From contig CAUJGJ010000040.1 of the NCBI GenBank assembly GCA_963170055.1, positions 1,366,301 to 1,430,300 of the forward strand: a DNA stretch of 64,000 nt. Reading direction: 5' to 3'. This document shows, in pieces, positions 1 through 14,100 of this stretch. Position numbers and translations under genes: made by a program. Within the stretch, counting starts at the first letter, position 1; each line of letters starts with the position of its first letter. The notes beneath the pieces are model-generated. The model saw nothing but the letters and a program-made list of their open reading frames with translations, did not search any database and was not told the DNA's origin. The stretch is from Halisarca cf. caerulea. Taxonomy: Eukaryota > Porifera > Demospongiae > Chondrillida > Halisarcidae.

Positions 1-334
1 CAACTAGGTCTGCGCAAATGAACAACAACATGGAAATGTAGTCTTAGATCTTCCGTTTTCAACAAATTAGCAATAGATAGACACTTACCTTTCCATTCGC
101 GTTCGGTTTTATCTTCCTTGGTGTCGTTGAACTTGCCCTATTTCTTGCTCAAGCGACAAGGTCACAAAGTCTACGGACAAAAGGCTTAAGAAAGCCTTTC
201 GAAACAATTTAAGCAAAACTCGAAATACTTGAAAGACGACGAGTACGAAGTTATCGTCGAATTTCGAACACCTTACTTCTACGCGCGAACTTCCTGCTAA
301 ACCTTTCGGCGCATGAGGTAAGGTGGGCGCTTAA
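1..334. other. Unassigned sequence
   Basis: I see no convincing exon, RNA gene or repeat terminus here. It may be downstream sequence of the minus-strand ORF that ends at 335. Confidence 0.4.
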
Positions 335-655
335 TTACAGACCAAGGAGGGTTAAAGCAGTAGGTCCCGGATTTTCTTGAAAAAAGGCTGTTGAATCAAG
401 AAATTCTCTCCTCAAACTTTCCTTTTTCGCCACTAAATCTGCTTCAGCTTTCTGTATGGCGGTGATTCGACGGTAACAGGTCTTGCAATGGCGTGCGTTC
501 TTTATTTCGAGTGGCTGTATTCTTACAATAGTTGATAGAGTTTGCCCATTCTTATTCAGCTGACTAGGATCATTTGCAAACCGATACGATGCATTCTTCG
601 AAAGTGTACCGCGACAAATTCGACAAAATGAGTCTACTAATGGTATTTTATTCAT
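335..655 (-). CDS. Small Cys-rich zinc-finger-like ORF
   Basis: Minus-strand ORF whose first true ATG is at 655; a GTG slightly upstream is not a plausible eukaryotic start. About 106 residues. The N-terminal part contains a CRICRG pair followed about 45 residues later by a CKTCYRR pair, a spacing that recalls C4 zinc-finger modules such as ZAD-like domains. The C-terminal part is Lys/Glu-rich and probably helical. It lies upstream in the window of the transposase-like ORF at 1619-3606 and on the same strand, so it could be part of a mobile element, an exon of a host gene, or a stand-alone DNA-binding protein. No splice sites were established. Function is not assigned. Confidence 0.4.
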   Translation of the reverse strand: MNKIPLVDSFCRICRGTLSKNASYRFANDPSQLNKNGQTLSTIVRIQPLEIKNARHCKTCYRRITAIQKAEADLVAKKESLRREFLDSTAFFQENPGPTALTLLGL

Positions 656-803
656 CTCGATCACATCGCTATATTTCGCAGATTGAGCGTTTCGTACGAT
701 AGCGCGAGTGCTGGAAAACAGCTGGGCGGAAATTGAGAGGTTATAATGAGCGTGGGTGAGGTGACATCTTAATCTAGAGGTGTGAACTAATCGCTATTGC
801 CGC

Positions 804-856
804 TAGACCGTCCCTCCCCTTCTCCGCTTCGCGGCGCTTATTGGGACGGTCTAGCG
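804..856. repeat. Perfect-arm inverted repeat GCTAGACCGTCCC
   Basis: The 13-base arm GCTAGACCGTCCC and its exact reverse complement GGGACGGTCTAGC flank a GC-rich loop of about 28 bases that contains CGCTTCGCGGCG. It can form a stable hairpin and lies between two minus-strand ORFs. It could be an element end, a transcription stop or a regulatory hairpin. Confidence 0.6.
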
Positions 857-1618
857 AGCCAGACTACCATTGTCTCTGCTTGAGCTTCTTCAAGTGGATC
901 TTCCCTTACTGGCATCAGAAAGCTATCCATGGTCACCCTCATGGTCATTGCCCAGCAAATCGTCATCTGTTTCCAGCCAGTCAGCATCATTGGAATCATA
1001 AACACATTCTGCAGCTTCTTTTGCTGATATCTTATTTGTCATTTGGCTTTTATTTTGTTGGTGTAAGCTAACATAGAATACATGAATACAATGATTGACT
1101 GATAGATGTACTGCGTGCTTTCAATGTTAAAATATATACGCAATATACGCTTGTTTTAACATATGTGACCATTCACAGAAAACATGCATTCGTGTGTTGG
1201 AAATGAAATTTTTCATTTCGCTGCTGCCGCAGTATTTATGTGAAATGTAGGTCCTGATGATATTTCAGGGTCCCATACCCATTCATTGTAGTGGAAATGG
1301 AAATGGAAAGTTATTAATGAATAATTCATAGTAACAGTAATGATATTCATGTGATATTTAATGATATTCATAGTGTTATGAATATTCATAATGTTCCTTG
1401 AAGTTTGAGTAAGAAGCTTCTATTAGCAGTTTAATTGCAGTGTATGGTGCACAAGTAGATGCTTTAATAGATTAAAAGATGTTTTTTAGGTTAACAAAGC
1501 TATGCAAAATAAGTTTAACTAATTTAAAAACTATGAATTTACACGTTGGGTTCGGCAATTTAATTATGAGATCTTTTACTAGTTGGTGCAGCAGTCCTAG
1601 ATGTGGGGCGTTTGCTAG
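857..1618. other. AT-rich spacer with no supported gene
   Basis: There is an AT-rich stretch with several near-repeats of a 'tgatattcat' word around 1340-1390. A short plus-strand ORF at 841-1071 has no recognisable features and is probably noise. Confidence 0.4.
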
Positions 1619-3606
1619 TTACCAGTGATGAAGGTGGTGGACAGGTGCAGCAAGGTTGGATGAACAGAATTGTCTAATCTTGTCATGCAAAAATTTCTGA
1701 CGTTCGAGCGTGAGACCTGGTGTGGGGATTTCATCAGGTAATTGAGGTGGGAATGGCAGCTGGGTTGATGGATGGAGAATGGTGTGCTCCTCCACTGGAT
1801 GGCTAGATGTCTTCTGCACAAATACTTTTCTGGGGAACTTGGCATCAAAATGGAATACATGAAAGGAGGTAATATTGGGCAAGGAAGAGAAGTACTGCCG
1901 AAAGAAAGAAGACCAGTCATGAAAATGGACCAGCTGTTCTCCTGTCAGGCTTCGTATCAGCTGAACTTTGTTGGCACCAATGTGAGACGAATTGTTCACG
2001 ACATCTTGTATGCATTTCATAGTATCCACTCTGGTTCTCCGGTACGTCTTCTTGATGAGGCCAAAGTGTCTATCTGGTGCAAACTTCGTATGACCAGAAA
2101 GCATGAACGAGATGGTAATGCGCTCCTGTCTTCCTGTGAGTACTCGCCAACAGAGATACTGCATTGAGGCATTATTTTTATTCTGCCCAATGCAGTTGTC
2201 AGCATGTAAAAATATCTCAGGTGATGGTGCAGCTGTGTTGTCTAAAAAATGGTGGAGAAGACTGATGGTTGCATTAGCCCCTTTACCAACATTGTCCGCT
2301 TCGTCAATGAGGTAGTTCGTCTGCCATCCCAAAGGCTCACATGAGATGCCAAAAATCTGGCATTTTCTTGCTGTGAGGAAATAGGCAGGGCCAGGCTGTA
2401 GAGGGTTGTTTGGGAAATGGATTTGCTGTGCATAATCATATGAATAATGCATCTGGTTCACAGGAGGAGAGAGCGAAGACGGCTGACTCAGAGCTAGCTC
2501 TCTGCAGTTGGTGATTTGCAAGTTGTAGTGTGCTCTCTCCTGCTTTGCCAATTCTAAATGATCAATATATGCCTTCAATCTCTGTTCCTTATCAGCTTCT
2601 GTCAGATGGCCAGAGTTCTTCAATAATCTACAGTGGGTCTGGCATTCCATACAGAGATCATCAGCTGGCTTCATAGTTACTATGTATGGTCGAACTCCAT
2701 TCCAGACTGTGTGAAATTTTGTACGACCTACTGGCTTTGTGTGTCCACGTACACAAGACTCTGTGTACAGTCCGAAAACCTTTGCTTTGGTCATGTCTGT
2801 GGGCAGCAACAAAACTCGGGAGTCCTTATGCGTTGGCATACGACCAGGTAGGGGCATTGCATGTGATTCTGCTATGTTGTCCAGGAACTTAGCCAAATCG
2901 TCAAGCTGTGCAGGTGTACATGTGTTTGAAGGTTTTCTTTTCACATTTCCGTGGATTCTTTCAACCAATCCATTAGAGTCAAAGTGCTTGCAAAGATTGG
3001 TGAAGCGGTACTTGGACATAATGTGTAAAAATAGGAAAAAATCCAAGTAAATCCTGATACTACGAAACAAGAATGATGTATGTGGACGAAAACTTTCCAA
3101 AGTACCCCTGTATGATGATGGAATACTTTCCTTATGGGTACGGCACGCAGACAACTGAGAAGTAACCACCAGATCTAATTCCATCCTCGACAGTTGGAAG
3201 CAGTCAGAGCGATGATTCGCAACCACCTCTTGCTTGAATTGGGTGCTACAAGGTGACTATCAGGGCCAAATTTACACCCACAAGTCTTCTCCATAAATTC
3301 GTCAACAGTACCTTGCTCTTTCTTGTCTTCATCGCTTAGTTCAAGAGCAACGTCAGTGTTAATCTGGCGCCCAAAAGACGAATCCAAGGGTACATCATCG
3401 AAGCTGGCTTCTTCTTCTAAAACAGTCGATTTGAGGAGCGGTTGGCCGACTTCAAGCGAGTCATCGAGTGGCTGACTCTCATACGTGCTCTCAGAGATAC
3501 ATGAGGCTTCTTCAGCAGCTGTCTCTTCGGAAAAATAGCTGGTTTCGGCTTCCTCAAACTCCTTCTCTAGTGATTCGATAACGGTGCCGAGCGGTATACG
3601 AGACAT
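1619..3606 (-). pseudogene. Transposase-like protein, frameshifted (ADNCIGQNKNN / GHTKFAPD family)
   Basis: Two overlapping minus-strand frames make one protein of about 660 residues. The first frame starts at ATG 3606 (MSRIPLG...), is Glu/Ser-rich and acidic, and ends in a CGCKFGPD segment. The second frame picks up near 3240 with DCFQLSRMELDLVV and runs to the stop at 1619. The second frame contains FLFLHIMSKYRFTNL, HADNCIGQNKN and SGHTKFAPDRHFGLIKK, which I recognise from a family of uncharacterised, multicopy, transposon-like proteins in invertebrates and fish. Acidic residues in the ADNC and APD motifs may belong to an RNase H-like fold (inference). A one-base shift at about 3235-3245 breaks the ORF, so the copy is a pseudogene or the assembly has an indel. 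No terminal repeats were found. Confidence 0.65.
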
Positions 3607-3659
3607 TCTTGTCGTAACTTGAAAAGTGAGCACCGTACAGGCTTGAAACAAACACCAAA

Positions 3660-4084
3660 AGAAAGACCGAAGTCAACTACAAAAAAGCGAAACGCATAAT
3701 CTGTACTCGCCATCCACACTTTCGCGTAGTTCGCAACGAATCAGACCCGCTATTGATATTTCCGTTTATTGCCCGTATTGCGAAATTTGCGCAACTACAC
3801 GAATACATGTTTTCCCGTGAACGGTCACATATATCGATAGAGTGAGAAGTTCATGCATGCTTACTTGGCAAATCACCGTTAGAACGCAAAGAACTTTATA
3901 TTTGACGAGCTTTTCAAGGTAGCGCCGGCTCGACAAGAATTTCCAGAACTGCTGAGAAGTGAAAACGGAGCAATATGTTCGTAGAAAGGCCCAAAACAAG
4001 AGGGGAAAAGGTCTGCTGAAGTTCGCGCCAATATATTGGCTTACGGGCGTTAATGGTCTAGCTGTGATAAAAAAAACGTGGGCG
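3660..4084. other. Unassigned spacer
   Basis: I see no exon or clear repeat boundary in this stretch upstream of the broken transposase-like ORF. Its 5' regulatory sequence, if any, would lie here. Confidence 0.3.
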
Positions 4085-4373
4085 TAAAGAGGTTAAGAGA
4101 AAATCACTAAAAACCGCAATTTCAAACAATGTCAACTCAAATTTTCGCCTATAACTTGTGAATCAGGCAATGAATCAAAATCCTCCACATGGAAATTGTG
4201 TATTATCCTATAATAAAGCCGACAAATGTAGAATAATATGTCAATGGGCTGTTTGCCATTGGCTCCCAGCCATTAAAGTTTAGACTAGCCTAGCGAAGCC
4301 AGTTAAAATTGTAGAATTCCTTCTATTAGACACCTCCGCTGAAATTCTAAGCTCACGGACATGTCCCACATGC
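4085..4373 (-). mobile_element. Truncated MITE of the GGACATGTCC-end family
   Basis: One end is GGACATGTCCCACATGCG near 4355-4372. Inward of it the sequence around 4225-4290 matches, in reverse orientation, the interior of the complete copy at 14598-15771 (the 'ggctcccagccattaaagtt' segment at 4262-4281). The other terminus is missing, so this is a fragment. Confidence 0.7.
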
Positions 4374-5121
4374 GAAACACGAATCTGCCATAACTTACCT
4401 GTGTACCTGTACATGACGTGTGCAGGTAAAACATGTGCCTTTTCTGGAAAATGAGAGACATTGTGTGGTTTACAAAGGAATTTTATTGAATAATAACACT
4501 TCTTATTAAATTTCATGCGTTAGTCACATGTAGAGCTTATGAATTCGTCTAAATGAAATTCTATTTTAGGCCTTCTTGCTCTCAAATAGAAGAAAGCTTT
4601 TAGCCAGGTTCTACGTGGCTGTGTTTTGCATTGAATCTATTCTTAATGGTCTGAATCAGGGATCATTTTCAGTTATATTAACATTTTGTATCGTTCTTGT
4701 AATCCATAACCTCACCAAACGGAAAAATACAGTCTGAGGTGAAACATGCCAACTTTTGGGCAGCCATTTTGAGCGCAGACCCACCGTGGACATGTCACAC
4801 CTGCGTGTATGACAAAGGTGAGAATTTCACTACATTCTTTAGCTTTGATACCTGAAATCCACAATGAATCAAACCAGATATGCCCCTGTGGAGTGAGCAT
4901 TGTATATTCAGTTTACACTGCTGTATGTCAAGTTCTTATAGTGCTTCTCGTTTTATCCATTCTATACTAATGTGCAGATTCTTCACTACTCCGCTACAAT
5001 TGCAATTCTTTCATAAATGCTATGTATTGTCTATGAATTTCAAATAATCTGTAAAAAAGGGTTCAAAACAAAACAAATATGAATAATCATTATATAGTGC
5101 AATAGTGGTAATCAATCTGGA
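4374..5121. other. 3' flank of the receptor gene
   Basis: No coding exon is supported. A degenerate element end (GTGGACATGTCACACCTGCG) lies near 4786-4805. This stretch probably holds the 3' UTR and polyadenylation region of the minus-strand receptor gene that ends at 5122. Confidence 0.4.
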
Positions 5122-8100
5122 TCAAGTATGGAAACAGCTCTTCACTTTAGCACAAGATGATCGCAACAAATCTCTAAATTTCTTCAGATCAGACAATGTC
5201 AGTATGAAGAATATGCTGGGATAGGGAATCAATCCAGCTCCAATGGTTGCAATAGTGTTGAATACATTTGAAGCTATCCTCATATCCTCACTGCGTCCTT
5301 TACAGTTCGGGTTGTTGCCATACAACTGGCACTTGGAGTACTGCACTATACCCTGAGCATAGTCAACACGCGTTGCAATAGTGTGTGTCAGTGACACAAG
5401 TATGACTATACCCAGTACAATGAACATTGCTGACAGCATCATAATTTTCAGTTCTGGTGCACTGAAGAAAGATTTGGTATTTGATAGCTCCCGCTTTAAT
5501 TTGTTTGCTTCAGAGTGAACATTCTGCATGAGAGGAGAAACACATTTTTGCTTAATATTGTAGCGATTTTAAGTATACAGGTAATAAATACAACAACAGT
5601 ACTTTAAAGTAACTTTTGGCAGCCATAATTTTCAGTATGCAACCAAACAGTTCCATTTGTTTTATATATATCTATATGGCATTTTGTGGCTGAACAGATG
5701 TTCTTTTGTGAATAACGTTGAATATTGAAGCCTTTGAATGGAGCAGCAAAATACATTTTTTGATTTAGTAAATTTATATACGTTAGTCTATATTTTGCAA
5801 TGTTTGCGTTTTTATGCAGACCCGAAGAAAGGTCCACAAAGGCAATCTTTCAAGTTTGGAATAAGCCTCTAGCTACTCAGATGCAAAATATAGATGTGTT
5901 CTTGCTAGGTATATATAGCCTTTTAATGTTTGCATTTGAGCCGTTTTTAGGCCATTTAAGTGAATCATATAAACACACAGGGGCATTATAGCGTATTTGA
6001 GAATGTGGGGATTTTAGGTGACAAAGTATTGGAATGTGGGGAATTTGTCACCTGGCTCATACACTTCATGACTACATGGGTCTATCCCACCGAATTGGTT
6101 TGATTACAGGGGCATTATAGCATATTTCAGAATGTGGAGATTTTAGGTGACAAAGTATTGGAATGTGGGGAATTTGTCACCTTTGTGATACACATCATGA
6201 CTATCTCTTAGGAAAACGTCACGTGTCATCACGAGTTGCATAATCTCTGTCTGTAGCCGGAAATGTTTGCATATTGCGGGATTTACAATTTGAACTTTTG
6301 CGCCGCCAAATCCGTCATTTTAAAGCTTTAAGAATATGGATATGGTGATTAAAAGTAACAAATACCAAATATGGACAATTTACGTACACAAAAGTTGCAA
6401 TCAAGAACCATTCGTGCAAAGGTATTCACCCAAAATCCCCGAAATTGGTATCTGAAGCCTAGGTATATTTCACTAAAGTATCCAAACAATATCACAATCA
6501 TACAATAATATCAAGAGTTACCCTATTATTAGTGACAGTGAGAGGATTTTACAATAAAATAATACAAAGATCAGTTAAAATGACTGTAACTCACCCATAA
6601 TCGTTCGCAAACAAAGATCGATTAATCGGAATCAAAGATTTAGTGTCCAAATTCCTTCGCTGAGAAAAACTAAACAAAACGACGAAACCAACTTTGATAT
6701 CGAAACTATAACAGTAACATAGCAAATTTTCATGCGTGCGACCATCTTGGAATGATACATGACATCATCAATGATGTCACGTTAAAATGGCGGCTTTGAA
6801 ATTGTTTCAAAAAGAATGTAGAATCCGCATGCCTATATAGACAGCCCTTCTTTGCAACGGAGACTGCAAAAACTATTTCAAACTACCCTTGTACATTCGT
6901 TTATTCTGAGTGGAGAAAATATAACCAGGTATGCAAAAGATATAAGCATTTTTATGGTTTAATTTTCACTATTTTACAGCAGAAAAGTACATTTTAGGTG
7001 ATATCTATGTCATTTGTGGTTATATATTTTCTGCTCAGGAATACCTTGTGCAATTGACTTTACTCTTTAATTTGATACTAGTTTTGCCCCTATTAAAGCA
7101 CTTCTAGACGTGCGGACATGGACATTTATTGCAAGAACAGTATTTTTTTAAATTCTTATTCCCTTATTTTCACATACAATATGGGCTTGTTTTTTCGTTT
7201 AATGTTTCGACAATAAGCATTAAAATGTGTAGAAGATTTAAAATGAGCCAGAAATTATTTCTGCGTGTCAAAATCGTGATGTATTTGTCACCCCTTTATG
7301 GCGGCAGCCATTTTTTAGTATTCTAAAATCCGCTATAATTAGCCTGTGCAGAGCATATTAAATGTGATTTCAAGCATGAAAATCTATTGGAGAGCTTTGA
7401 AAAGTTTTTCAACTGTATGCAAAGACTGTTATATAGATAACTTCGGAATCAAGAAGATGACAAGATTCAGTATTTTATACATGCTGAATACTTCAAAATC
7501 TCTGTGAAAGTGGTAAAATGGACATTGATAAAATCCATTCAGCATGGGAGAATAGTGTACTTTATGTTCCATTATTGACTCAAATGAGAACAAAGAGTGG
7601 TAATACAAGGCATACAGTACAGTGTTTTGATTGACGAAGACGATTATCGTTCACCAATACACCCCCTTTTTCTTCTTTCGCAGTGAATAATATGGAAAGG
7701 CGAAGGTAGAAGACTCTATTAATTTTAAACTCTTTGACTCTCTATTTCTCTACTTTGTTAACTTCTAAAGAGCGTATGGAAGGGGAAATTTTGAACTGAT
7801 TTGAAGTATACAATTTTAACTTCATCCCAAAACGCGCCGTATTTAGAATTCTGTGGAGACAAGCTATCTACGGTGAAGAGTTCTTTGGAACGGTAGCTAA
7901 CTTTTCACCGTAGCACCTTAAGAAATTCCACTTCGTTCCGAAGATGGGGTTAGGGTTAGGGTTAGGGTTAATATTTCACAAACATGTGCACATAAAATGA
8001 AAGGAACAAGCTTTTAAGAGGCGCTAAGGTGAAATGTTAGTCTTACCCTTTGCTAACAAACTTGTAAATTCTCGAAGCTCCAGCAGGTCGTTTTCATCAG

Positions 8101-11100
8101 TGTGTTCTGAGAAGAAATTTAGCTCCTGCAAATATCCTTCTTCTTCTCTTAGTCACATCAATGTCAGGTGACTTTGGCGCATATGTTACATTACGTCACG
8201 AATAGGTATTGTTCACAGAAGCTGCAAGCTGGCTTAGATTACACGTGTGAAATCATCATTCAATTTTTATAGCAGCTGTATCTTGTCCCTGACTCCAACG
8301 ATTCAACAGGCAATTATTATTGCCGTTCAAAACATTTGGATAGTGCTGAATGAAGTTTAGGATGATAATTGTCGGTTACTTACCCCCTGCGTGGTTTTGT
8401 ACAAAATAATGCCCCAAGATGCTCTTGAGATCACTTGTTATAAGGTACTGATACTGATAAGCCTAGGGAACAGTCTATTTATAAACATTTGAGTTATTAG
8501 TACGCACAATATCAACGTACAGTTCACTCAGTTCATCAGTAATCTGTACACGCGACAAGAGATTTCAAGGGCATTCATTCACTCCTACAAAACCACGCAG
8601 AGGATACCTAAACCGACAATTCACAATCAATACACAAAACCTAACCGTTGTTCAGCACTAGCAGAGGTTCGGATCCTTTTTTAGAGGAGCATTCACGAGC
8701 ACGTCACAACTGGTCATCCTTTGGTCACGCAAATCGCGCATGATCTGGCTTGCAAAGGCATTACAATGTAATCACATTCCTTATTACCACAGAAACGCCC
8801 CTCTAAAGTTCAATGTACACATAACCTACCTGCGCACAATGATGGGGCTTTGGACATGTCCCACTTACGGTAAAACTAATATAATTTTATTAGGCCATAT
8901 CAAAGCACAGGACCTATGGTGTTCCAACTCCGTAAAAGAAGCATACTGAGTTTTAACTTCTTATAGGAAACACATTAGTATATATTTGAAATAGTGTCAA
9001 AATGTGAACCATGCTACAAAAGCCACTTATATGGCTTAATGTTTTGGCAGAAAACAAGTCAGTTTATTTCAGTGTTTTGATAAAACCGACATTTTGTTTT
9101 ATGTCAAAAATTTGATATAACTTACCTATAATATTTTAGTACATTAGATTACTGAATGGAGATAATGCAATTCACTTACCTCATGAATCTTTCTCACTAT
9201 CAGAATCATCATGATAACTCCAGCACATATTACCACACTGCCTGGTACGGCAACTGAATAGAATATGGCATCAATGCTGTTCGGGAAACAGACAGTTGGT
9301 GGAAAGATGATGTTGATGTATCCTACAGTGCTGATTATACCAATTGGCGCAATGACACTCAAAACAAAAGCTGACGGAACAGAGACAGCATGTATTTTCT
9401 TGGACCATTTCTTCAGCTTCTGTTCACCAAATATTGGACAGGATACCAATATGGTAATGTAGGCAAGATGTACTGTCCACCAGAGGAAAGGCAATACAAT
9501 TCCAATGTGAAATATGAAACCTGGAGATTGACAAATGTATGAAAAGCAACTCGCATTTTACTGTACATAATGCCACATTGCTATGCTGTAGACACGGAAA
9601 CATTGAGTGGATCAATTATAATAATAATTATATAAATATAATGTTATACTATGCAACCAGGTATCTAAACTTCGACTAAGTTTGAACAACAAATAACAAT
9701 CTTCTTGACTATTACATATGGTGCAATCTCGTGACCTAGGCTTGAAGGTTTCAGAATGAGTTGCAAATTTCCACTTCCGGTTAATTTGGTAGTCAATGTG
9801 TTAAACATGAATCAAAGAAACAAACATATGACAGCCTTTCTTACCTGATATAGTACAGAACGGAGTGGGAGGAGCTGTGAGTGTTCTCACTATATCGGGA
9901 TAACTACAGAACAACCTTTCTCTGTCACCAATGAATCCAATGAGTATCAGCGTACCTGTTGTATTGCATATTAGATGTACATATTACATGATATATTACA
10001 TATTTAACCCTATAATATACAACTAACACGAAAACTGTGCATGCACAAATGTGCAAAAGCCACTTTAGTGCCACCAATAAGAACAGAAGGAATACAGTCA
10101 TAAAGCAACACAGAAGGCTAAAACTTTATCTTGAATACGAACAATAACCCTAGAATGCAAAGACTTTACCTAGAAAGAGTGTCAAATTAGAGATTCAAAA
10201 TCACTCTGGCTGTCTTTCTCGTATGCATCTAACAGCATATTTGATGGATGGAAGACATCAACGCTGAGGCAAACACAAACGTATACACACACCTAGAACA
10301 TGTCAAATAGTTCACAAAACTGGAAAGGAAGCCTTCTCGCTACTTCTGCTCCTTCTTCCCTGCGATTAAGAATGATTTTCCCCTTCAGGATTGATCGGAA
10401 TTGCGCTTGTGTTGCTAGGACATGCATATACGACGCCCCTTCACCTTGGCATATTCCGAAAACACCATGAAATGGCCCATTGCATTCCCTCCAGGCGCCT
10501 ACTTGTGTATTTACAGCATAAAATCATGAAACATGAATACGAATACCTTAGGCGCCGCCATTTTTCATTTGTATAACTAAAGCATACTAGTAAAAAGTCT
10601 AGTAATCCCTTGTATTCCAATGAATTTCTATGGGCTGTATCTTTTGTTATACACAGTGCACAGGTTTAACAGTATACAAATGTTGTGCCATATAGTTTGT
10701 ATGTGTGTAATTTCGTAAAAATCGGCTGGGGAAAAAAAACTCGCACGCTTGCACCTAAGCCACTAAAGTGGCTTTTGCACATTAAAGGGTTAAGTTTATA
10801 AATTTCAGTATTTAGACTCACCAACAATGCATTCCATTATATTTTCATAGAACACAAAGATAGTGGGAAATGTAAACCTTTGAGAGAAAAATGAACAAAG
10901 AGCTATCAAGTTATGGAAGCATACATAATCATGTAAGATTGACCATACCATAAATCAATGACATGAAAAGATTGCATATGTAGTGCTATTCACTACAATG
11001 TACTTAACACATCTTGTACCATATGCAGAATTCGCCCTACTTCACATCACCAAAATACCATATGCCGTATGCACCCTAATTGCAATGAAAATTTAGATCG

Positions 11101-14100
11101 TCTTTTCCCCTGATACTTTCTGTGGTAACCCAGCCAAACATTACATCAATGGCAAGGCTAACGATATATATAGGGCTATCCAATGACATATACAATGTGG
11201 TGTCTCCAATTGGGAGATTGGAGGATGTGAATGAAGCTATCAGACAAACATTGAGCAATGATTTAGATAGCTTAACAAGCCATTCGAGTTTAAAAAACTC
11301 GTGGGCCGCCTACGGCCCTGGAAACTTGAATCGCTTGGAAATCATCGTTATTGACTAAAATAATACTTCGAAGAACTCTTCTGGTCGAAAAGACTCTTTG
11401 CTGATAAAATCAGGAGCAAACGAATGAATTTTACCGAAATATAGCCGAAAGATTACGTACCGATTTCGCGTCTGCCATGTTGTTGACATATATATATATA
11501 TATATATAGACATCGTTCCAGACGTTCCGGACACTTCCGGTGAAAGTAAAAACAATATAGGGCCGCCTTCCAGCCACCCAAAAAGGACATTGTGTCCAAA
11601 GGCAAAGGATACAAAATAGATGAAATACTGACAGTAACAGATGATAATAATTCTGTTAGAGCTTTCAGGAAAACAGAAAATCATTTTTGTACACAGATAA
11701 CGGCCAGTTCTGAACACTTCACTGCAGCCCAATTTCACCGGATTGAGCACCCCACATGCAATATAGATGCCAAAAGCCTTTGAAGACTAGCGTTTACATT
11801 CAGAAAAGGACTCTGTGACTGATTTGAGGAGAAAAACTATTGTTTTCCTCAAAGCCGAATTGTTGAATTGCTAAAGAACGTTCCCCAAGGACAACTCTTA
11901 ACACAAAGCTCTCTTCCAAGAATGCCGCAATACAGTTGCTTTACTGCATCTTGTAAACCATCAGTCACTTCTACTGAGTATAAGACAAGTCTTCACAAAC
12001 TTGTCTGAGTTGATGATATCAAAACGTATCAAAACAACCAATAACCATAACTTTATGGCTTCTGCGTCCTCTGAAAATGCCATAAACCCCTTCTGTGACT
12101 TGATATCTGCACTCTGGCTTTCAAAGTGTATATGGAACAGCACTTGGTTATATACAAATCTATTCTACAAAGAGTTATAAAGAAAAATCAAACTTCCTGG
12201 ATAAAAGACAAGAGGTGCATGAAGGTGTCAATTTATTATTTATACAGTGTGCTCATTCCACTTCCGGCTTCTTACGGCACAAGATTTGTTAAAACATTGC
12301 AAATTTTGTATATTCCATAGTAAAAATGAACTAGACCATATACAATTGTGTCATGATTTAGGGTATTATTGCAAATTTACACCAACAGGTAAACCTGGTT
12401 AGCATGGAAAAGCCTTTAACATGAAATGTTAGCAAAATGGAAGTGCAGATCTAAACATAACACGTAGTACTGTTCACATTATATACTTTTGAAATACTTT
12501 TAAGATGAAACACAGTCCTCTAAGGTTTGTGTTGAAGGTGTTCCAAGCATGTGGGACAAGTCCAAATATATTTTGTGATTTGGAGGTAAGTGTTGTGATT
12601 TCCCACCTCCAAATTAGCATGGACATGTCCCACATGTGTACGGTACATGTGGTTATGTGTGTGAGAATGTTTACAGGAATAGCAGACACATAAAAAAGTG
12701 GGGACATGTCCAGTTTTGCTATGATAGCGCTCCTTAGTTTGCATTGTGATAAAATGTAACCTTTTCGTGCCTATAAGTTATTAGTCACACACTTATCTCA
12801 TGATTGAGGTGTATTCGAATACCAAATTCGCATTTAGTGATGTTTTTGACATCATAAGTGTTCTGTCATAATTAGCTGGCATGTGACTGATTATCAGAAT
12901 TTTATATAGTTTTCTGTAGGTGCTTAAATCATGTTATTTGAGGTCTGATTTTACCAATTTACAAGTCAAGAGTAATGGTGAAATATGCAACATGGAAGAT
13001 TTACCAAGTACTTTGCATAGTGATCTCTATTGGAAATATCGTAGAAAGTGTTCCTCCATTTAGCACCCTGAGGATTGTGTTTTTGCGTAGGGGTTAGGAA
13101 AACCGTCCTAATTGCTTCAGTGTTTGTATGGCATGTTTCAGACATGTCTGCCTACTAGAAAAGTCTGCTGAAGTATGAAAACCATTTATGCACTAAGTCC
13201 TGTTTTGCTTACAATAGTAATCTTCATACTATACACGTGCAGAACAATACCGACATTTTGCAGTAATGTAAAGCTGGAGAATTTGGAAATAAATTGTTCT
13301 TGAGACGAATTTAACTTACACTTCTCTCCATTTCATAGCTGTTAATATGAAGAATATGATAGAGCCCAGTACTCCAAGACTTGCACACGATATCTTTACA
13401 AAATCATCAATCTGAAGTCCACTCCCTATTCTTGTGTTGTAGTAAAATTTGGTACAACTGGGCAGACAGAGTGAGCAGACACTTACAAACTCAGGATGGC
13501 AAGTGGCATCTGTTTCCAGCAAGGTGGTGTTGGATATAGTGGAATTATTGTAGGGACTATCCTATATTTTACATAACAAAAGGGTAAAATTACACATATT
13601 TGCACCACATTTAAGACTACCAGTCACAGCTCACTTTCAAAGCACTTGGTGAATTTTTAACTTCCTCGGGAAGTGCACTACAGTTGGGATCAAGATAGGA
13701 GAACTTGTGGTACAGAGCGGTGTTACGGAAGCTATTTAATAGTCGAACTTCATCTGCACAATGTTTAGTTTTGAGTGTGACACACTCTTCTCTGGTCAGT
13801 GTAAACGTAGTTCCATCAGCACATGGTGGCAAGAGGAAACGACAATACGATGAAAAACCGTGAGTTTTGCAACTTTCTGACAATAATGGACTAGACACGA
13901 TGGCTTGTATATATTCCTCCAGTACTGCTGGACTTTTTCCCTGCATGTTTATAGTAATGTTCCTTGTTGCATGTCCTTCTGCTTTCAGAACCTCCTGTAG
14001 ACTTGAATAACAGACTCCACTTTCCTCGTAAGCTACACACGTTTTGTTCATGGACTGATTGGTTTGAGCTACCTGTTAAACAATTGGAACATTTGGAAAT

